In this document: positions 1-7,620 of the stretch, piece after piece
Layout of the letters: the number at the start of each line of letters is the position of its first letter
Position numbering within the stretch: the first letter of the stretch is position 1
Source: Panacagrimonas sp965216805
GTDB taxonomy: Bacteria > Pseudomonadota > Gammaproteobacteria > Nevskiales > Nevskiaceae
Direction: 5' to 3'
Length of the DNA: 64,000 bases
Assembly: GCF_965216805.1 (NCBI RefSeq)
Contig: NZ_CBDCGN010000002.1
Location: forward strand, 2,046,001-2,110,000
The notes under the pieces: model-generated
The model's input: the letters and a program-made list of their open reading frames with translations, nothing else
Told to the model about the DNA's origin: nothing
The model's database searches: none
Made by a program: the position numbers and the translations under genes

Positions 1-61
1 ATCTGACCGCCGCGACCAGGAATGCCGGGTATCCATCGGCCGTGCAAAAGTAGCGACGGCC

Positions 62-274
62 ATGAGCGCCATCGTGTTTGAATCAGTGATTACCTGTCCG
101 CGATGCGGAGCTTCAAAGTCCGAGACCATGCCTGCGGATGCCTGCCAATTCTTCTACGAATGCAGCGATTGCAAGACGCTTCTCCGGCCGACTGCCGGTG
201 ACTGCTGTGTGTTTTGCTCATTCGGCTCGGTGAAGTGCCCTCCGATTCAGCAACAGAGCCGATGCTGTGGCTGA
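62..274 (+). CDS. small Cys-rich conserved hypothetical protein (GDCCVFCSFG type)
   Basis: A 70-residue cytosolic-looking protein with no signal peptide. A CPRC motif near residue 12, a CSDC motif near residue 34, a GDCCVFCSFG block near residue 46 and a CCG terminus give ten cysteines, which suggests zinc or another soft metal bound in a ribbon fold. I recall this small protein family as common beside metal-resistance genes in proteobacteria, but its function is unknown. It overlaps the next gene by 8 bases, so the two are probably co-translated. The codon bias fits the surroundings. The metal-binding role is an inference from the cysteines alone. Confidence 0.7.
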   Translation: MSAIVFESVITCPRCGASKSETMPADACQFFYECSDCKTLLRPTAGDCCVFCSFGSVKCPPIQQQSRCCG

Positions 275-662
275 TCCAATGACTGACCCGCGAAGCTGCG
301 ACAGCGTTCGCAGGCCGTCGCATGTGCTCGGCTTCTGGATCATTCCCGGCGGCATCTCCGCAGGGGCGTTCTTCGGCGCTGACCGGTATCCCGCGCTTCT
401 TCTGATCGGGGCCGCCGCCTGTGTCTTGATGGGGCTCGCCTGCCTCGTCAATGCCGCTCGCTGCCACCGACTGCATTGCTACATCACAGGACCCTACTTT
501 TTGCTCCTGGCAATAGCTGCGAGCATCGCGTACGGATTCGACGTAGGCACCTCGCATCACTCCGAAAAGTGGCTGCTAGTGTCGCTCGGAATAGCTCCAC
601 TGCTCATTTGGCTGCCCGAACGCCTTTCGGGTACGACCTATCGGAAGTCATCAGGCTGCTGA
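267..662 (+). CDS. small integral membrane protein
   Basis: A 131-residue protein from a GTG start at 267 (an in-frame ATG at 279 is an alternative). Three to four hydrophobic segments are visible, roughly at residues 20-40, 44-62, 72-90 and 103-117, with cysteines and histidines in the segment near RCHRLHC. It overlaps the Cys-rich gene upstream and ends before a gene-free stretch. I do not recognise the family. The pairing with a Cys-rich partner and the metal-resistance setting suggest metal handling at the inner membrane, but this is inference only. Confidence 0.55.
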   Translation: MADPMTDPRSCDSVRRPSHVLGFWIIPGGISAGAFFGADRYPALLLIGAAACVLMGLACLVNAARCHRLHCYITGPYFLLLAIAASIAYGFDVGTSHHSEKWLLVSLGIAPLLIWLPERLSGTTYRKSSGC

Positions 663-923
663 ACGATCGCCTGGCACCCCCTGCCTCATCCTCGGGCAAC
701 CTTGACGGCGAGTAACTCAGCGCCTTGGTATCAGCCGTCGCCTACTACGAGTTGTGTCACTTTCGCTGGTGAAACATCCGCAAAGCAGCGGAATCGCGGA
801 GAACGTTGCAAGAATGGTTGCGAAAATTCTCATGTGGTGGACGCCTTTGATATGATCAATCCGGCCGCCGGACAAGGTGCGGCGGCATAGGTGACTGACG
901 CAACCTGTGCTGCAGACGTCGAA
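663..923. other. no supported gene
   Basis: This stretch lies between the end of the membrane-protein gene and the 3' end of the convergent kfrA-like gene. It contains only short open frames without recognisable protein features. I see no convincing terminator here. Confidence 0.5.
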
Positions 924-1952
924 CTAAGAGCTTCCAGCCTCACCGGCTTTGGCCTTCTGCAGACGGCGAATCTCAGCCTTGGCTTCCTCCAATTGCCCCA
1001 GCAGTGCCGACAGCCGGCCTTCGAGTTTTGCCGCATCTCTCAAGGCCTCGTCGCGGTCACGTTTGTGCTGCTCGCTGCTCCCGGTCAGCTGTTCGATCTC
1101 GGCACGGGCACGATCCAGTTCAGCCTGGCGCAGTGCCTGGTCCCTGGCGGCCTGCTCATGGACCCGCTGCAGGGCATTCTCGGCGGCCACCACGGCCTCC
1201 TGGCGCTTGGCGAGGTCACGCTGCGCAGTCGTCAGCTCCGCCCGGAGCGAAGCATTCAGTTTGGCGGCCTCCGACACCGATGTCTCGAGGGTTGCCGCAT
1301 GCTTGGCTGCGGCGGCCGTTTCACGCTCTCGATCCTGCACCAGGCGTTGCAACTGGGCCTTCTGTTCGTCGATACGACCCAGCAGGTGACGCTCGTTGCC
1401 CTCAGCCTGGTCGCGCAGCCGCTGCAGTTCGCCGGTGTGCTTCTGGGCGGCGCGTTCGCGCTCGGCCTCGGAAGCGCGGGCCTGGGCCTCGGCGGTGGTC
1501 GCGCGGGTCGTCTGGGTTCCCAGCTCTTTCTCGGTGCTGGCGAGCTTGGCTGAGGTGGTCTTGAGCTGCTCCCGGTGACGTTCCAGATCGGCGTTCAGGT
1601 CGGCAACTCGCTGATGGAACGCCGTGCGCTCGACTTCGAAGTCGCGGCGATCCTGGGCCAGAGCTTCGCGACCTTGGGCGAGCGCCGCCTCAGCCTCTGC
1701 ACGTTCCGTTTCGAGTTCCTGGCGGGCAGTACTCTGTACTTGCTCGTAGAGTTCAGCCGCGGCCGTCGCGATCGACGCCGGCAAGTTCAGGCGCAACGGC
1801 AGCGACTGGAAGTACTGCTTGAGCAGAGCGTTCACCGTACCAGGCGAGCCGGTCCCCAAGATCCGGCGCACGCCATCGATCGTCGGCCGCTCACCTTCGG
1901 CCAGCAGCTGATCCGCAGCGCGCGTGATGTCGGTCAGCGTTACACCGCGCAT
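924..1952 (-). CDS. kfrA: KfrA-like DNA-binding coiled-coil protein
   Basis: A 342-residue protein. The N-terminal ~110 residues (MRGVTLTDITRAADQLL, then PTIDGVRRILGTGSPGTV) match the KfrA-type DNA-binding domain. Residues ~90 to 335 form an almost uninterrupted Ala/Glu/Arg/Gln-rich coiled coil. KfrA proteins of plasmids and integrative elements bind palindromic operators, repress their own promoter and may help segregation. The gene is divergent from a tyrosine recombinase with a 170-base spacer holding two inverted repeats, which are plausible KfrA sites. The pairing suggests control of integration or maintenance of a mobile island. The family call is firm; the role in this element is inferred. 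Confidence 0.85.
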   Translation of the reverse strand: MRGVTLTDITRAADQLLAEGERPTIDGVRRILGTGSPGTVNALLKQYFQSLPLRLNLPASIATAAAELYEQVQSTARQELETERAEAEAALAQGREALAQDRRDFEVERTAFHQRVADLNADLERHREQLKTTSAKLASTEKELGTQTTRATTAEAQARASEAERERAAQKHTGELQRLRDQAEGNERHLLGRIDEQKAQLQRLVQDRERETAAAAKHAATLETSVSEAAKLNASLRAELTTAQRDLAKRQEAVVAAENALQRVHEQAARDQALRQAELDRARAEIEQLTGSSEQHKRDRDEALRDAAKLEGRLSALLGQLEEAKAEIRRLQKAKAGEAGSS

Positions 1953-2043
1953 AGGGTTTTCCCGGTATTAACCGGCTCCGATTTTCGCGTTTTAATGCTC
2001 ATGGGGCCTCCCGATTCTCAATTCCCTGCCCTTGCCTTTATAC

Positions 2044-2068
2044 TCGTGATAAGAGATGTTTATCACGA
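2044..2068. repeat. inverted repeat with 9-base arms, candidate operator
   Basis: TCGTGATAA at 2044-2052 pairs perfectly with TTATCACGA at 2060-2068 across a 7-base spacer. It lies between the divergent kfrA-like and recombinase genes. A KfrA or recombinase regulatory site is the simplest reading; part of a recombination site is an alternative. Confidence 0.55.
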
Positions 2069-2092
2069 ATACGACAGGTCGAACGTCGTATT
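2068..2092. repeat. second inverted repeat with 8-base arms, candidate operator or recombination site
   Basis: AATACGAC at 2068-2075 pairs with GTCGTATT at 2085-2092 across a 9-base spacer. It directly abuts the previous dyad. Two different palindromes back to back in the promoter region of a recombinase suggest an operator pair or the arms of a recombinase core site. Confidence 0.5.
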
Positions 2093-2122
2093 TAATACAT
2101 AGTACATAGGATTTATACCGAT

Positions 2123-3220
2123 ATGCCGACCGCTGAGCCACCGCGCAGACGCAGGCCCAAATCCGCGGCCGTGACGGTCGCGGCGCCGGCCGAGCTGATC
2201 TCGCCGTCCGAACTGGGCGACGCGGCGCGGCGCGCGGCCGAGGAAATCCTGGTCGCCGGCCAAGCCGAGAATACCGTCCGCAGCTATCGCAGCGCCCTGC
2301 GCTACTGGTGTGCCTGGGCCCAGGCGCGTTACGGGCAGCCGCTGGCCCTGCCCGTCGCCGTGCCGACGGTGCTGCAATTCCTGGTCGACCACCTGGCGCG
2401 CGGCCCGATCGACCAGCCGGTCTGCGAGCTGCCAGCGGCGATCGACCAGCTCTTGGTCGAGAGCGATTTCAAGCGCCAGGCCGGACCGCTGAAGATGAAC
2501 ACCGTGGTCCACCGGCTGGCGGTGCTTTCCAAGTTGCACCAACTGCGCCGGCAGCCTAATCCCTGTGAAGATCCGCAGGTCCGCCAGCTGCTGTCGAGCG
2601 CCAAACGCGCCGCCTCCAAGCGTGGTGAAATCGTCACGAAGAAGACGGCGGCGACCCGGGAGCCTCTGGAAGCCATGCTGGCCACCTGCGATGACTCCCT
2701 CAAGGGAATCCGAGATCGGGCGCTGCTGCTGTTTGCCTGGTCCAGCGGCGGTCGCCGGCGATCGGAGGTGGCCGATGCCATCGTGGAGCGCTTAATCAAG
2801 GCGGATGGCAGCAACTATGCCTATCGGCTGCATCGGTCAAAGACCAACCAGGATGGGACAGTCAAGCAGCCAGATAAGCCGATCCGTGGCAAGGCAGCTG
2901 AGGCCCTGAAGGCCTGGCTCGACGCGGCTGCCATTGCCGAGGGCGCGATCTTCCGGCGCCTGTGGGGGTCGCGAGTGGGCCCTCCCCTCACCCCGGAATC
3001 CGTCGCGAACATCGTGCGCAAACGCGCCTTGTTAGCCGGATTGGACGGCGATTGGGCGGGCCACAGCCTCCGGTCAGGCTTTGTCACGGAGGCGGGTCGG
3101 AAGAACATTCCCGTGGGTGACGTAATGGCCATGACCGAGCATCGGAAGGTCGATACGGTTATAGGGTATTACCGGAGCGGCGAACTGGCGGCCAACGCCG
3201 TTGGAAACCTGTTGGACTAA
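2123..3220 (+). CDS. tyrosine recombinase / integrase
   Basis: A 365-residue site-specific recombinase. A SAM-like core-binding domain covers residues ~40-145 (NTVRSYRSALRYWCAW). The catalytic domain covers ~180-360 and keeps the expected residues: Arg212 in GGRRRSEV, Lys240 in HRSKTNQ, His314-x-x-Arg317 in GHSLRSGF, His340 in TEHRKV and the nucleophile at Tyr349/350 in IGYYRSG. The protein should therefore be active in strand exchange between short att-type sites. It is divergent from the kfrA-like gene and lies 153 bases upstream of the conflict-system operon, suggesting it mobilises this island. The start is the only ATG that keeps the whole N-terminal domain. Confidence 0.9.
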   Translation: MPTAEPPRRRRPKSAAVTVAAPAELISPSELGDAARRAAEEILVAGQAENTVRSYRSALRYWCAWAQARYGQPLALPVAVPTVLQFLVDHLARGPIDQPVCELPAAIDQLLVESDFKRQAGPLKMNTVVHRLAVLSKLHQLRRQPNPCEDPQVRQLLSSAKRAASKRGEIVTKKTAATREPLEAMLATCDDSLKGIRDRALLLFAWSSGGRRRSEVADAIVERLIKADGSNYAYRLHRSKTNQDGTVKQPDKPIRGKAAEALKAWLDAAAIAEGAIFRRLWGSRVGPPLTPESVANIVRKRALLAGLDGDWAGHSLRSGFVTEAGRKNIPVGDVMAMTEHRKVDTVIGYYRSGELAANAVGNLLD

Positions 3221-3373
3221 GGCAGTTCCGTGCGCGGAGGTAACCCGAGCAATGCTCGGCAGATGTGGGGGTCTTAAGCTACTATCGAACTTGGCAAAGG
3301 CCGGAATCTACAGGTCGAAGCCCTTGATTCAGAATAAAAAGACTCAAAACCGATCGGGGACCAAAACGGCGCC

Positions 3374-4708
3374 ATGCCTATTGCCTTCATTCACCTCTCG
3401 GACATCCACTTCGGCCAGGAAAAAGGCGGAGCGGTCGCCGTCCACGACGATGTCAAGGAACGGCTGATTGAAGATGTCCAGGATCAGGTGGCACGTCTTC
3501 CCGGACAGCGAGCCAGCGGCGTCATTGTTTGCGGGGATATCGCGTACGCTGGAAAGCGTGAACAGTATGCGGCCGCCGCGGCTTGGCTCGATCAGATCGC
3601 TGGCGCGGCCGGTTGTGCGAAAACCGACGTACAAATAGTGCCGGGCAACCATGACGTAGATCGCGCCAAGATTTCTGCGGCACTCACCTGGATGCTTGAT
3701 GAGATCAAGGTGAAGGGCGAGCCGAAACTTGACGAATTCTTGGCGGCCGAGAACGACAGGACCCTCCTCTATAGCCGCTTCCACGCCTACGAGCCCTTTG
3801 CAGCGGGCTACGCCTCACCCCTAGACAAATCCGGCGGCGACGCAGGAAGCCGAGTCGTCGAACTTGCCCCTGGACGACACCTTCGATTCATCGGTTTGAA
3901 CACCGCCCTAATCTGCGCCAAGCAGGATGACAAGGCATCCTTGCTCCTGGGGGCGAGGCAACGAGTCCTACCCAGCAAGCCGGGCACCGAGTTGGTGGTC
4001 CTCACCCACCATCCTCTGGATTGGCTGCAGGACTCCGAGGACGCCCGCAAATACCTGCGCGCCAGAGCCCGGGTATTCATCTCCGGCCATGAGCACATGC
4101 CCTCGGCCAAGGTGGACCCTGTTTCTGCGGGCTGCGATTTGTTGCACATCGCTTCTGGCGCGACCGTTCCCCCCACAAACGAGGTGGAATATGGCTACAC
4201 CTATAACCTGCTCCAGTTCGAATGGGATTCTGCAGCGGATGAGCTTGTTGTTACAGTGATTCCCAGAAAATGGGATGACGATGCAAAGCGGTTCGCGGCT
4301 GATCCAGGACGCCTGGGCGAAGGCGGGCCGAACTATCGGCTAGGATGTCCCAACTTCAGGGCCGTGCCCAAACCGGCAAGCGGGTCCGCGCCGTCGCCAG
4401 AGCAAAGCGAGGTTCCTGTCCATATTCCGATTGTGCAGGAGGAAGGCATGATCGAAGAGAGGACAAGTTCGTCGGAACCGCCAAAGTACGCGCAACTCCG
4501 CCTGACTTTTTTTCGCGACCTGACGGCCACACAGCGCATTAGCGTGCTGGTGAAGCTCAATGCACTGCCGCCGCAGTGGCAGGACACGCTCATGCATAGT
4601 GCCGAACAACAAATTCTCGATTCCCTGCACCTGACAAACCGTCTTGCTGAACTCGAAGCGGCGATGAACGAAGTGCTGGGCCTCGATCCGAACAACCACC
4701 AGAAATAG
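3374..4708 (+). CDS. calcineurin-like metallophosphoesterase with C-terminal adaptor-like region
   Basis: A 444-residue protein, first gene of a five-gene operon. All five calcineurin-type metal motifs are intact: Asp10-x-His12, Gly54-Asp55, GNHD at 91-94, THH at 211-213 and GHEH at 238-241. It should bind two metals and hydrolyse phosphoesters such as nucleotides, nucleic acid or phosphoprotein. Residues ~340-370 are a low-complexity linker. Residues ~375-444 are a predicted helical domain not part of the phosphoesterase fold, resembling adaptor domains that tether effectors to GTPase-based conflict systems. It is followed after 12 bases by the helical GASH-like gene. It is probably the effector of the system; the substrate cannot be told from sequence. 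Confidence 0.85.
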   Translation: MPIAFIHLSDIHFGQEKGGAVAVHDDVKERLIEDVQDQVARLPGQRASGVIVCGDIAYAGKREQYAAAAAWLDQIAGAAGCAKTDVQIVPGNHDVDRAKISAALTWMLDEIKVKGEPKLDEFLAAENDRTLLYSRFHAYEPFAAGYASPLDKSGGDAGSRVVELAPGRHLRFIGLNTALICAKQDDKASLLLGARQRVLPSKPGTELVVLTHHPLDWLQDSEDARKYLRARARVFISGHEHMPSAKVDPVSAGCDLLHIASGATVPPTNEVEYGYTYNLLQFEWDSAADELVVTVIPRKWDDDAKRFAADPGRLGEGGPNYRLGCPNFRAVPKPASGSAPSPEQSEVPVHIPIVQEEGMIEERTSSSEPPKYAQLRLTFFRDLTATQRISVLVKLNALPPQWQDTLMHSAEQQILDSLHLTNRLAELEAAMNEVLGLDPNNHQK

Positions 4709-4720
4709 CCGGATACCCCG

Positions 4721-5761
4721 ATGGCCGACATTGCACGCTACTGCCGCATATTCGATCAGACCCCTAGCGATGATCTGGTCACAAAACGGACCCAGGGAAT
4801 CGAGGCGCTTCGGAAGGCCTGGCTAAAGAAAACCGACGTCGAAGGCCTCGTCCGGTTGGCCAGTGGCGTCGCCGACGCCTTGCAGGATCCCAACGCCCTG
4901 CCCGCTTCACTTGCGACTGAGGCGGTCACCCCATTGAAGAAATTTAGTCCAGCTCTGATCTATCAAGGACATGAGTTGGAAATCGCGGTCTGCTCCGCCG
5001 TCGCCTTACTCGCTTGGCTGGAATCGTCAAGTCCATCCGATGATATTCCCATGAGCAGGACCGGCTGCATTGCCAGCGCACTCTGGTGCGCTTTGGCCGT
5101 GCAGACTCCGTCGTCGAATTTAAAGCTGGAGGAATTGCGGCGCCAGGTTTTGTCCCAAGCTCAGGAATGGGTCCTCAATTGCGGCATCCTCACCCGGCGC
5201 CGAAAGACAGTACCCGATTTTGAGATGCCCCTACAGGAAGGCGAGGTGCCCGATGCTCCCAAGCTCCTGGAAAAGGTCGAGATCGCCGCTGACGCCACCA
5301 TCTCCGCCCTACGTGAGAACGCCATCCGGGATCGAGAGGAGTTGGACTTGCTTTGGTGGGCCCTCAGCGATTTCAGCGAGACGCTCAGCCGGCCGCTTTC
5401 GGCGTTGCCTCCGGTGCTGCGCGCCATCACAGGCGCCTTGGAACTTTCGAAGATCATGAGGCGCCTGCCCACGGAGTCCCACAAACAGTTGGTCATCCGG
5501 CAGATCGAAGATACGGAGGCGATGTCATTCGAAGCCATCTTGGCCGATCTTGGCAAAGACCGGGCGAAACTGGCGGGAATCCATTCCGGCAGCAAGATCG
5601 TTTCCGATCTCCCTAGGGTGTTTCCGCTCCTTTCTGCCATCGCAACTAATGACCGCAAAGTCGACAGCTCGATCAACTTGCCCCTGTCCATCTGGACAAA
5701 GCATGTGCTCCTTGAGGCGTGCGTTGCCACGATGGTCGTCCAAGCATCGCCTGGAATCTGA
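4721..5761 (+). CDS. GASH-like GTPase-associated helical protein
   Basis: A 346-residue soluble protein that appears all-helical, with no signal peptide or membrane segment and no catalytic motif I can see. Its position between a metallophosphoesterase and two GTPases, its length and its start (MADIARYCRIFDQTPSDDLV) match my memory of the GTPase-associated system helical domain family (GASH). In that model it bridges effector and GTPase modules. It begins 12 bases after the phosphoesterase and ends 2 bases before the GTG start proposed for the next gene, so translation is probably coupled. The family name rests on recollection and context, not on a search. Confidence 0.7.
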   Translation: MADIARYCRIFDQTPSDDLVTKRTQGIEALRKAWLKKTDVEGLVRLASGVADALQDPNALPASLATEAVTPLKKFSPALIYQGHELEIAVCSAVALLAWLESSSPSDDIPMSRTGCIASALWCALAVQTPSSNLKLEELRRQVLSQAQEWVLNCGILTRRRKTVPDFEMPLQEGEVPDAPKLLEKVEIAADATISALRENAIRDREELDLLWWALSDFSETLSRPLSALPPVLRAITGALELSKIMRRLPTESHKQLVIRQIEDTEAMSFEAILADLGKDRAKLAGIHSGSKIVSDLPRVFPLLSAIATNDRKVDSSINLPLSIWTKHVLLEACVATMVVQASPGI

Positions 5762-5763
5762 CC

Positions 5764-6756
5764 GTGGAACGCGGATGCAGAAAGGAAGAGTGCACGGTTC
5801 AGCAAACTGGCAAGTGCGCTCTGAGCCGAGACCCCAATGAGTGCTCCGAGCGCCTCGATGAATCAGAGGGGGCTGCCATCGAACCACCCTCGGTCTTGGA
5901 GACGGAGAGCACCCTTGCACCTCCGCCGGAAAAGCCAAAGCTTCCGAATAGCCTTACCCTCGATTTAGACCAAATTCGAAGTCTGGGGGCTTCCCGGCAA
6001 ACCACGCTGGTTGGGGTACTGGGATGCCCTGACTCGGGTAAGACGGCAGCACTTGTTAGTTTGTATCTGCTTCTGGCCCACAACCGCCTGGAAGGCTTTC
6101 GCTTTGCCAACAGCCTCACTGTGATGGCTCTTGACGAAATCAGCCGCGGCGCCAGGCGCTGGAGCGAAGGCGCGCGGCCAGATCAGATGACGGTGCATAC
6201 CGAGATATCTACGGAACGCGGAGCTGGGTTTATGCATCTGCGAGTTCTCGACCAGCGAGATCGTCTCTGTGACCTGCTCGTCCCTGATCTGCCAGGTGAA
6301 TGGTCGAATTCGCTTGTCGACGAGAACAGGGTGGAGCAGTGGTACTTCCTGAAATCGGCTGACGTTCTCTGCTTCTTTGTCGATGGTCGACAACTGGCAA
6401 GCAAACGGCAGTCCACCGTCCATCGCACAAAGCTGCTAATTCAAAAGGCGGCGGCTCTGGTTGCACCGCGAACGCCGCCGGCCATTTTGGTAGTGTCGCA
6501 CCGGGATGCCTTCGAGCCCAATGCGACAGCCTTGCAGCAAATCATAGAGGAGGCTGCCCGCTACGACTTGCAAATCCAAGTAGTCCCCATCGCGTCCTTC
6601 ACTAAGGCGGACTCCGGGGTTCAACCGGGATTCGGCATTGGCGCCCTCGTCGAGACCTGGGTAAATCCGTCTCCTCCCCTTCCCCTGGAATTCTGGCCGG
6701 ATACGGACAACTCTTGGTGCAACCGGGTCATGCTACGCTTCCGGGGACGCAAATGA
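5764..6756 (+). CDS. double-GTPase family P-loop GTPase with Cys-rich N-terminus
   Basis: A 330-residue protein from a GTG at 5764, two bases after the upstream stop; an earlier GTG at 5719 would overlap the GASH-like gene by 43 bases. Four cysteines within the first 27 residues (5, 10, 18, 27) could bind zinc. A proline-rich linker precedes a TRAFAC-like GTPase domain: P-loop GCPDSGKT at 87-94, a Walker B-like PDLPGEW with Asp175, and SHRD at 245-248 in place of NKxD. It most resembles the double-GTPase families of GTPase-associated conflict systems, probably DO-GTPase2. It overlaps the next GTPase gene by 4 bases (ATGA). It likely acts as a nucleotide-dependent switch with its partner. Confidence 0.75.
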   Translation: MERGCRKEECTVQQTGKCALSRDPNECSERLDESEGAAIEPPSVLETESTLAPPPEKPKLPNSLTLDLDQIRSLGASRQTTLVGVLGCPDSGKTAALVSLYLLLAHNRLEGFRFANSLTVMALDEISRGARRWSEGARPDQMTVHTEISTERGAGFMHLRVLDQRDRLCDLLVPDLPGEWSNSLVDENRVEQWYFLKSADVLCFFVDGRQLASKRQSTVHRTKLLIQKAAALVAPRTPPAILVVSHRDAFEPNATALQQIIEEAARYDLQIQVVPIASFTKADSGVQPGFGIGALVETWVNPSPPLPLEFWPDTDNSWCNRVMLRFRGRK

Positions 6757-7607
6757 CCGCGAGCACCGCCTCGATCCTGCTTGTGGGCTTGCCCGAGACT
6801 GGCAAGACGAACTACCTCGCGCGTTTGTGGGCCTCCCTACGCGAGGGGAAATCCGCAGTGACTTCGACACCGGATACAGGGGTGATCAAGTACGTTGAGG
6901 ATGCCGTCGCCCATCTTCTCGAAGGTGCATTTGCGGGCCGAACCACCCTGGACTCCGAAGATCAAAGCGCAACATTTCGGATTCCGGTGCGTGCTTCAGA
7001 AGGAGCAATTGCCGCGGAACTGGTGGTGCCTGACGTAAATGGTGAAATGTGGCGAGATGCCGTGGAGGATTCCGAAATATCGCAGCGCTGGCATGACGAA
7101 CTCTGCCGAACCTCGATGGCATTGCTGTTCGTGCGAGCGCGGTCTCCGTTGAATCACATGCCCTTGGACTGGGTGGTCTCGGATGGCATTCTGACCAAAA
7201 TCACCCCAAATGCCGAGGTGCAGAGTCGGATTCCCACCCAGGTCTATTTGTGTCAGCTGCTTCGATTCCTCGAGACCACCTTGGGTCAGTCAGGGGTGAA
7301 AACTCCGCGCCGTGTTGCCGTCGTCGTGACGGCATGGGACCGGCTGGATGCACAGCAACGCGCGCAGGGTCCCTGGCGATATCTAGAGTCCGAATTCCCG
7401 TTGTTCTTTGGTGCCTTGCAGAACTCTGAAGAACTCGACATCGATGCCTTTGGGGTGAGTATCGTCGGGGGCGACTTGACCGATGATCCGGGGTTCAAGG
7501 CTGACTTCTTGGCCAATGGCGACGTCCATGCTTCCGGCTACGTCGTGCATGGCACCGAGGAACAAGCGGATGTCACCATCCCAATCGCCTGGCTTCTACG
7601 GAAGTGA
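6753..7607 (+). CDS. second P-loop GTPase (double-GTPase family)
   Basis: A 284-residue protein. The ATG at 6753 overlaps the upstream stop (ATGA) and places the P-loop at the very N-terminus: GLPETGKT at 12-19. A Walker B-like motif VPDVNGEMW (Asp94) and TAWD at 193-196 in the guanine-specificity position are present. It is clearly distinct from the preceding GTPase, with no Cys-rich leader and a different Walker B. The family that best fits is DO-GTPase1. Tandem unlike GTPases suggest a heterodimeric switch, as in the double-GTPase systems. It ends 13 bases before the large GAP1-like gene. The numbering of the two GTPases as 1 and 2 is tentative. Confidence 0.75.
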   Translation: MTASTASILLVGLPETGKTNYLARLWASLREGKSAVTSTPDTGVIKYVEDAVAHLLEGAFAGRTTLDSEDQSATFRIPVRASEGAIAAELVVPDVNGEMWRDAVEDSEISQRWHDELCRTSMALLFVRARSPLNHMPLDWVVSDGILTKITPNAEVQSRIPTQVYLCQLLRFLETTLGQSGVKTPRRVAVVVTAWDRLDAQQRAQGPWRYLESEFPLFFGALQNSEELDIDAFGVSIVGGDLTDDPGFKADFLANGDVHASGYVVHGTEEQADVTIPIAWLLRK

Positions 7608-7620
7608 CGCAGCGACGAGA

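Noticed and set aside
702..890. A 62-codon plus-strand frame after the membrane protein
   Set aside because: No ribosome-binding site, no features and unlike neighbouring codon use.
924..1553. Plus-strand open frames opposite the kfrA-like gene
   Set aside because: Antisense to a coiled-coil gene; Leu/Gly-rich composition comes from reverse-read Gln/Ala/Glu codons.
3221..3373. Possible attachment site or promoter between the recombinase and the phosphoesterase
   Set aside because: No clear dyad, direct repeat or -35/-10 pair could be supported by eye.
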